A DNA stretch of 64,000 nucleotides. It comes from Glandiceps talaboti. Taxonomy: Eukaryota; Hemichordata; Enteropneusta; Spengelidae. Each line of letters opens with the position of its first letter. The first letter of the stretch is position 1. Position numbers and translations under genes: made by a program. Under the pieces are notes generated by a model. It had not been told where the DNA came from, made no database searches, and worked only from the letters and a program-made list of their open reading frames with translations. The stretch covers positions 10,017,742 to 10,081,741 of the forward strand of contig NC_135565.1 of the NCBI RefSeq assembly GCF_964340395.1, given 5' to 3'. Positions 46,645 through 64,000 of the stretch are shown here, piece after piece.

Positions 46645-49337
46645 CATACATACATACATACATACATTAACATACTAGTATATACTTAAGTACGTGCATA
46701 CATACATACATACATACAACTTGTACACATTTCACTTTCACTTTAATTAGATTACTCATCCCTATTTTGTACTCTTTCATAAACTTCCTGTCTTTTAAAT
46801 CTATCTTATCAAGGTTAACTTAGGCAATGATTCAAACACAATGACACAGCAAGTAGTAGAGCTGACAGGAATCACACAAAACTAAAATACGGACCCACCC
46901 AATAGTTTACTGAACTCTCGTAAAACTAGCCTAGACTTCCAAATACCATGTATCATATTTTCAAGGGGGAACTTAGGTAGATTTTACCTACTTAACTGTT
47001 TTTAAAGGCCAGAGATTCAATCCTAGGTTTTAGCATTAATGTTATCTATCAGTCAAGGTATAAGAATTACAATTCTTTTGTTTAGGACCACCTTATTTGT
47101 GTAACTCTGCCAGACAAATGTTTTTCACACCTAAATTTTCATTCTAAACTGAACTGGTTCTTTCATAAAAACACTGCAGCTACGCTTTGATATTGTCTTG
47201 AGCCTAGTACAGAAAGGCTGTATCTGCTGTGCAATTATATAGGCAGAGACGACCTTACTGCACGGACACAAGTAGATGTCTTTCTGTTCAAAATTCATCT
47301 GAAGATGAAGGGAATGATCCCAATACTACATGATAAGTGGTGTAATTATCATAAGTTTGATTATATTTACATACAAATATTTACCTTTTTCTTTGGTGTT
47401 TTACGACCGACTGAGGGTGTATTTTCTGTAGTGGCTTGTAAGTCTGGTGCTGATTGTACAATGCTAAGAGTCCGTTCAATAAGTGTTTTCCCAGAATCAT
47501 ATCCGATATTATCTACTCCATTCATTGTATTTGTCTCACTGTCTGTCTCTACACATTCATTCTGAGGAGTTGTGTGCAAGGGTGAGGTCTTGCCACTGCG
47601 TATATCGGGGGACGATGAACTTTTAATTAAAGGGGATTTTGTGTTTGAACACTGCCAGCCTCCTATTGGATGATATGCGTCGTTACATGACGTAAACGAT
47701 TTCCACAACGCATCGTTTGCACGTAATGCGTCATCATCCAGTTCATCAAAGTCGCTATCTTCCGACCAATCAGAATCCGAATCCTCTTCACAACTGCCAA
47801 TAACGAATAAAACATTGTTTTTAAGACCTGAATTAGAGTCATCCATACAGCTGCTTTCGTTCCCATCGTCTTGGAAACTGTCGTCAAGGAAATTGACATC
47901 ACTGTCAATGCTACAAGATGCAAGACTGGTAAAGGACAAACGTTGGACTACTTGATCTAACAATAACTGAGTACTGTCGCTTGCCGTCAGTTCAGTGTTA
48001 GTACTTTCGAATGACAATGTTGACACTGATTGTGTTCCTTGTTTACTGACACCATCTGAGATTGTTTCATCTTTCTCAAGATCTCCACTCAAATTGTTTT
48101 CCCTGATAACATCAAGGCTTTCACACACAGTATTGTCAGCTAAATTAAAGCTATCCTGTATATTATCATCAGCTACGGTATCAGTTATAACTTGTTTGTA
48201 GCTATCAGCTAAGTCTTTTTCATCTGATGGTTGTTCAGAGTCACCCTTGTTTTCATCTGCATCATCTAAAACCAACTGTTGTGTCCAAGTGACATCAGCA
48301 TCACCATTAATGTCACCTTGATATGTATTGATATAACATGTCTCTATTTCTACGCTATCATCATCACACAGTTTATCTACTTGCTCAACACAGACATTTG
48401 GTGATTCCTGCACTGGACACGCCTCATGCTCCAATCTGAAGTCTGGGACTCCAAACTGGGGGCTATCTGTGTTGCTATGACAACTATCACAGTTTGCATT
48501 ATCAGCTAACTTATTGCAGGTCTTGTAGCATGTGGCAGAAACTGGATTTTCACATGAAATGGTCTCCATTTGGCTTGTATCTACAGCTGCTTCAGTCTGT
48601 CTCTTTATCTGATACAGGCTGTCACTATATTTTGCAGAATTTTGTTTAGGCATTGTGAATTGTACAAGATTGCAGTCATGGACTGTATTCACTACATGAG
48701 TCATTTGTTGAGTAACGATATTAGTCCCCTGGTCTTCCGCTCTCCCAACTTGATCTGGACTTGCATCACCTGTTGCTACTCCAAAAACATTTTTGAAGTC
48801 TGGTTCCTTGACTTCAGTGTGTGATGCCAAATACCTATCCTGCATGGAAACCATCGTGGTGGGCGTTTCACTTTCTGTTTGTAAGTGTCCACTATTACAG
48901 TGGCCAAGATTAAGGTTATTTAGAAAATCTTGGCAAAAATCTGATAAACCCAATCCTTGTAAGGGGAAGTTGCTGGCAACTCTGTTCCTGTGAGTTTTAG
49001 CATAGGGTTGGAATCTGACTGTGTTCGTACACAGTTGCTGAACGATGGAATGTATACTTCCCATGACGGTACTTGCTGTCGACGTAGGGTGATGAGTTCG
49101 ACGACCGCTGTTGAACATCGAATGTTCTCTGGTGTCCCAGTGGTTCTCGTTTTTGTTTTCCCCTGTACTGTCTAATCTTAAAAACTTACGTCTGCTACTT
49201 GTATCCTCAAATGACAAGTTCTTCTGGGTCTTTGGGATTCGACCGAAATGTAACGAGTTCCCCATGTTACTGACGCTGTGCGGCCATATGGTCATTTCGT
49301 CTCGATTATCATCAAGTGATCGCGTAAATACCTCCAT
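45027..49337 (-). CDS. PPP1R15: PPP1R15 (GADD34/CReP) homologue, PP1 regulatory subunit for eIF2alpha
   Basis: Coding exons 49337-47385 and 45242-45027 join in phase 0 to give 722 residues. The C-terminus carries the family signature: KKVHF (PP1-binding RVxF motif), then KGPWEEYARDRCRFERRI and ISPCLTPDHR, which in vertebrate PPP1R15A/B hold PP1, G-actin and eIF2alpha together so that phospho-Ser51 is removed and translation resumes after stress. An acidic stretch and LWKSFTSCNDAYHP (about 544-557) match the repeated LW-SF-DPY-P motif of CReP. The middle is long, acidic and probably disordered, with little else conserved. The start at 49337 (ATAATGG) is the first ATG in this frame; the frame opens only after a TGA 20 bp upstream, so an N-terminal exon is possible. 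An 82-codon ORF lies just upstream. Intergenic DNA separates it from the neighbouring genes. Confidence 0.9.
45838..45935 (-). repeat. Dispersed repeat with B-box-like core (copy 3)
   Basis: Minus strand reads TTTCAATCCTAGGTTCTGGC, then TTTTTGTTGAGGACCACACC. Inside the PPP1R15 intron. Confidence 0.4.
46235..46600. repeat. Element with recurring CCCCATTTTAGAC motif
   Basis: (A/C)CCCATTTTAG(A/T)CC or a close variant occurs six times, irregularly spaced, between GC-rich blocks (CTGGGGGCGGTACC at the left, AAAGGGCGGCATATATACAT at the right). No coding potential. Lies in the PPP1R15 intron. Confidence 0.55.
46605..46722 (+). repeat. (CATA)n microsatellite
   Basis: Two CATA arrays in the PPP1R15 intron. 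Confidence 0.9.
46975..47115 (+). repeat. Dispersed repeat with B-box-like core (copy 1)
   Basis: AAAGGCC...ATTCAATCCTAGGTTTTAGC, then TTGTTTAGGACCACCTTAT. Similar text at 26008-26135, 45838-45935 (minus) and 19165-19215 (minus) defines a small SINE-like family. Lies in the PPP1R15 intron. Confidence 0.45.
47385..49337 (-). CDS. PPP1R15: PPP1R15 large coding exon
   Basis: 651 codons, ending AAG AAA AAG|GTAAAT. Rich in Asp, Glu, Ser and Thr with acidic clusters, as expected of the regulatory N-terminal part of the family. The open frame runs five codons into the intron. Confidence 0.9.
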
Positions 49338-49357
49338 TATTCGGTCAAGCGTTTGAT

Positions 49358-49606
49358 TCACTTGGCAACGTATTCACACATTTGAAATTTACCTCCAGTA
49401 AGTGTTCCATGCTGCTGAAATGTGAAAATATGAGGAGAAATAGGTCCGTTATCACCGCGTGAACTGTTATGACACATATGATTCTCAAGCCAAGGCCAAA
49501 AAACGTCTCTTTCGTTAGCGTGTTCGTCGACAATACAACTTTCGAAATAATCCTCACTGTAACTTGAAAAATTGTAGAAATATGCAGCACTGTATAATGA
49601 AGCCAT
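49358..49606 (-). CDS. 82-codon upstream ORF (or alternative N-terminus) of PPP1R15
   Basis: ATG at 49606 in a strong context (ATCATGG), stop TGA at 49360-49358, only 20 nt before the proposed PPP1R15 ATG and in a different frame. Vertebrate PPP1R15A and B mRNAs carry regulatory uORFs, so this may be one. Alternatively a GTAAAT donor at 49392 inside it could splice this segment into the main frame as a genuine N-terminus; an AG at 49172 would fit in phase. The peptide (begins MASLYSAAYF) resembles no family I recognise. Confidence 0.4.
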   Translation of the reverse strand: MASLYSAAYFYNFSSYSEDYFESCIVDEHANERDVFWPWLENHMCHNSSRGDNGPISPHIFTFQQHGTLTGGKFQMCEYVAK

Positions 49607-49965
49607 GATGACACTTGAAATTGTTGATCAGTAATGGTACGTGGTCACAATCACGATCGTTTGTAGTACACGGTGCAATACATACTAGTTGTTACAACAT
49701 TACGTAGATTCATGTTCGTGACCTCCGATTTGTGAGTAATTGTCAGGTCAACTTAATACGCAAAAAAGTAGTTCTTATATTGTCATAATAACTTCATAGG
49801 ATGTTGTAATGTTTGTCATGATGACATTCGCAAAATTTAGCTGAATTAGAAACATTTAAATTTGAACACTTCCTTTTAAGTTTGAACATTTCCAACGAAG
49901 TTAAAGTAATTAGCATATGTTGCGGAACGATATCAAATGCATATGTTTGTGAAACGTCATCAAGT

Positions 49966-49974
49966 ATTTCATCA
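49966..49974 (-). promoter_or_regulatory. Candidate ATF4/CHOP (CARE) site upstream of PPP1R15
   Basis: TGATGAAAT on the minus strand fits the TGATGxAAx amino-acid/stress response consensus, 360 bp upstream of the first ATG. A nearby TGACGTTT half-CRE (49952-49960 region) adds weak support. A 9-bp match can be chance. Confidence 0.25.
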
Positions 49975-51054
49975 TGCTGTGCATCCGGTTTTACGATGTA
50001 GGCGCCAAAGAACCAGCGCCCTCTATGGCGAGTTGCAGTTCTTATAGAAGGCGGAAACATGGAGGGGGGGGGGGGGTTAGTTCACAACAAATGGATTGAT
50101 AAATCTGCAAGGAGAGCCTCATAAACTGGCATTTGGTACATTAACGTTCTTGAACAAGATTTGAACCACAAATGAGCCCCATGGCATGGCACCAGTCAAC
50201 CCAGCTGTATAATAGGGGACCTGGTAGGATAGAGGTAGCGATGTGAATGCTTTAATCCTATGCGCTTATAAAGGCTGCAATGGATAGTATGCGCCCCAGG
50301 GAGTTGAAGTATTTAGGGTCGCTGTGAGATCATAGGGGTATAATTTGAGAGTGGGGATTATAAAAGATAATAACAATAGAATTCTACAAAACACAACAAC
50401 TGGTACCTATTTATTTGACTTTATAAACCAAACATACAAAGATAAATTTACAAATCACTTATCAAAAGGATATCAAAAGACGTACCTTTCTAACACTATC
50501 TTTGTACTGGAAGTATGGCATGTTGGAAAACTGACCTGGTAGTCTATACAGCTGTGTTTTTGTCAAGATTTAGTAACCATGGTAACAGAAGGTAAGGTAA
50601 CAATTGATAAAATTTGCACATCTTTCCACACCTTGCACCATAATTTGACAGAGAATTCTTATGAAGGGAACTCAAGGTATATATCTTACTTCAGTGTTTT
50701 TGCTCAGGCATGTATGGGAATCCTGGCAATACTTGCACATTTTCCCATAGGTTATACCATTATTTTGGAGGGAATCTCGGCAGAATGACAGGGAATTTCG
50801 GTAGATTTTACCCTTCAACAAAAACACTGTACTTTAATACTACCCTATACAAAATACTGTGCAGCCAAGTGTATACAATTTGGTAGAACACTGGGGAGAT
50901 ATGTTTGTACTCCACACAGTTTACATTTCATTCAATGAAATACATAGCCTGTTTTAATATTTGTTGTGCGAAAGACACTAGAAATGAACACAGATTTATT
51001 AAGTTACTCGTCAATCAAGTTATTTAAATTACCTGACTTGATGTCTATAATGTC

Positions 51055-51180
51055 TTTAAACTCAGACCACTGACTGGTGGTCTTAAGATTCAAATCAAAC
51101 TCAGACCACACTGACTGGTGGTCTTAAGACTCTTACGATTCAAATCAATCTTGGACCACTAACTGGTGGACTAAGATTAA
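51055..51180 (+). repeat. About 55-bp tandem repeat, 3 copies
   Basis: AAACTCAGACCAC, ACTGGTGGTCTTAAG, ATTCAAATCAA repeated with drift. Confidence 0.7.
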
Positions 51181-51299
51181 AATTACTCCAGCAACAAGTT
51201 TGATAATATATAAAACTTTCCACATATAACACCTTGCATCAAATGTTTGTACTTTTCATGCAATTGGCTATTTCAGATTATCACTTACAAGAACCTCGG

Positions 51300-51405
51300 T
51301 GTCACTCAGCGCAGTATGTAGTATCACACAGTGCAGTGCGTAGTATCACAAAACGCAGTACGTAGTATCACACCATGCAGTACGTAGACACAGTGTAGTG
51401 CATAG
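51300..51405 (+). repeat. About 26-bp tandem repeat, 4 copies
   Basis: CGCAGTACGTAGTATCACAC-like unit. Confidence 0.7.
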
Positions 51406-52849
51406 ACCGTCAGATACGCTGTGTCCTTTAGCCCTAATCAGTCTTCTATCTAAACCAGTGCTGACGGATACTGATAGGAATGGCATGACATGTCATATTT
51501 TACAGACTATGCAGAAAGTTATCAAATTTTCTTGACAATCACACTCATATGTATGGTGATCTCATGAAATTGTTACAAGAGGACAGTTTTTTCTGTTGAC
51601 ACAAAATATAATCAGGCACCAATATGTTAGTTAGCATTGCGGATATGTTTAGTTGTCAAACAAACGTTACAGTATATTGCATCTTGAATACATGTATCAT
51701 ACAATATATTATGACCCTATATGGTAACAATCACCATTATATTGTTGGAAAGTATATAAAACAAACACATGACTATAAAACTTACATTACATATGACTGA
51801 TCTTTGACACATGCATGAACTTTGACCTTCAAACACTAACTATAACGTACATCACTGTTGTGATGGTAACAAGCAATCTGTCAATGATTTGTGTATTCAA
51901 ACAACTTCTGGTAAAAGTACAACTTTTTTTAGCAATAAGAGTGGATTTATTATCTGTAGTTTCATTTTTCCATTGGGAAGAGTACAGCTGACACTTCCAA
52001 CCAAGATGAAAATCACAATCAGGGATTTTATGTCTCGTTGCAGATCTCGCGAGATATGCAAATATGGCCTAGCAACAACAGTTGTCAAACATGTGATCGT
52101 GGTCAAGCTTTCACCATGGCCATGTGCAATGATGTTGAGAACAATAGTGTTGCTAAGCATTTGACACTTTCAGTTTGACCACCCTAACATGATTGCTATA
52201 GATGCAATGGTTGCTATGCATGTAATAGCTCACGTGGGATCTCATGAGATCTGCTGCGAGACGTAAAACAGCTTACTGGATTCCTGCGCTAAAAGATGAG
52301 AATGATGCTTAAGCAGATAGAAAATACAAGTTAATGAAATGCTAATAAAATCAAAATGATGCAGCCAATGACGGCGTAGCACAACTGCTGACAATCTATC
52401 AAACTTTCCTCGTCTTATCTGGTATGTACATCAAATCAAGTATAAGGAATTTACTGGGGAAGTGTATATACAAATTAATTACAACAAATAACTGTACCCT
52501 TTTTCCTATTACAGTTATACTGCCAGTAATTTACGTGTTTTTAATATTTATGATTTTGTAGGCCTAATTTGAATATCTCTCATCTCTTTGTTTTGCTTTG
52601 TACTACTATGAAAGAAGATCTGAAAGGTACAACGTTTCATCGAATATTAGCTCAGTATATAGGCTAAGTCATCAGTTTCCAAGAAAACACCATGACATAG
52701 ATGCACTACTCGTCTTTGACTTGTAGTAACAAAACCTCTAATGTCACTTGATATTCCTTAGCTGAATGAAAAAAATAAGAGGGAAATATATCTAAATGTA
52801 TTTTTGAGTTAGGCATAAACCTCGCACCACACTCTTTATACATAGACAG

Positions 52850-52889
52850 CCAGCCAGACAGACAGATAGAGAGAGGCAGACAGACTGTC

Positions 52890-52921
<32 letters not shown>

Positions 52922-52942
52922 TGTCAGACAGACAGACAGATG
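52850..52942 (+). repeat. (GACA)n microsatellite
   Basis: Interrupted GACA array about 110 bp beyond the cathepsin D stop. Confidence 0.9.
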
Positions 52943-53058
52943 GTTAAATTACAATGTCTGTGATACCACTGAACTTAAATTTTACAAGAAAACATTGATA
53001 TTTTCCTTTTGCAAATTAAATTATGCAGATTAGTTTTGCATTTTGACAGCCTTGTCAT

Positions 53059-63660
<10,602 letters not shown>

Positions 63661-63763
63661 CTTTCTTGATCTGACGCGAGACTGGAAACTCAACAACCCC
63701 TAGACAGCAAGGTACATGTGATAGACAAAAAAAAATTTCAAGTGTGTTCCGTCTTACACACTA

Positions 63764-63790
63764 TCACGTGTGACTGTAAGAATCATGTGA
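63764..63790. promoter_or_regulatory. Paired E-box / M-box sites upstream of cathepsin D
   Basis: TCACGTGTGA (63764-63773) and TCATGTGA (63783-63790) lie 105-130 bp upstream of the cathepsin D ATG. They resemble the CLEAR/M-box sites bound by TFEB/MITF-family factors that drive lysosomal genes. The motif is seen; function is inferred. Confidence 0.45.
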
Positions 63791-64000
63791 TTCAGCTGGC
63801 GGAGAGAGTAATGAATTGTTGTCCCTCCCTCTGGAAATGAGATGTAAATTTGTCCCAAACGTAAATGCTCTCTAGCCCTTGAACGCAATCTTTATTTGTA
63901 TTTTTTCCATAGGTTGTAGCAAGTACAGAATTGTGTATTTCGTAAATTTCGTAAATTTCGTAAAACGTCATACCTGTAATGGGTACTTTGTAAACCGATG

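Larger units (their letters stand above)
49607..53058. other. 5' flank of PPP1R15 and 3' flank of cathepsin D
   Basis: Small tandem repeats and a degenerate copy of the ...GGTAGATTTTACC... repeat also found at 45700 and 46975. No further gene seen. Confidence 0.5.

Overview
This is a gene-poor, repeat-rich animal nuclear DNA window. Coding exons are short, carry canonical GT..AG splice sites and are separated by introns of up to 8.6 kb. Microsatellites are abundant and small inverted-repeat (MITE-like) elements are frequent. The gene content (an invertebrate-type PPP1R15, an MS4A/CD20-like tetraspan protein, cathepsin D and a large secreted LRR protein) points to an invertebrate deuterostome. 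A cephalochordate (amphioxus) is my best guess, but this is an inference; the sequence does not prove the species.

Four genes can be reconstructed exon by exon with consistent intron phases. (1) Plus strand, 13.8-28.0 kb: a predicted secreted protein of 1,068 residues with a signal peptide, LRRNT, about 21 leucine-rich repeats, LRRCT, a Ser/Gln/Asn linker with a 12-residue repeat, and a C-terminal trypsin-fold domain that has lost its catalytic His and Ser. (2) Plus strand, 32.4-39.4 kb: a 195-residue four-transmembrane protein of the MS4A/CD20-like type in five coding exons. (3) Minus strand, 49.6-45.0 kb: PPP1R15 (GADD34/CReP), the PP1 regulatory subunit that dephosphorylates eIF2alpha. It has two coding exons, with the intron falling exactly inside the PP1-binding motif, and an 82-codon upstream ORF. 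(4) Minus strand, 63.7-53.1 kb: a complete nine-exon cathepsin D-like aspartic protease of 389 residues. Its upstream region carries E-boxes of the type bound by TFEB-family lysosomal regulators. The genes are not an operon and no shared pathway is evident, although PPP1R15 and cathepsin D both belong to stress and proteostasis biology.

Layout: 1-13.8 kb has no convincing gene, only repeats and inverted-repeat elements. 13.8-28 kb is the LRR/pseudoprotease gene, whose last intron holds nested transposon copies and a CRE/CCAAT-rich stretch. 28-32.4 kb is intergenic. 32.4-39.4 kb is the MS4A-like gene, whose introns are crowded with two MITE families and long microsatellites. 39.7-45 kb is intergenic with two strong fold-back structures. 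45-49.6 kb is PPP1R15. 49.6-53 kb is intergenic. 53-64 kb is cathepsin D and its 5' flank.

The most interesting items are the LRR-pseudoprotease fusion, a roughly 90-bp hAT-like MITE family with 8-bp target duplications (supported by an empty-site comparison inside the window), and a roughly 110-bp inverted-repeat family confined to 30.8-39.2 kb. All reconstructions are from reading the sequence; no transcripts or database searches were available.
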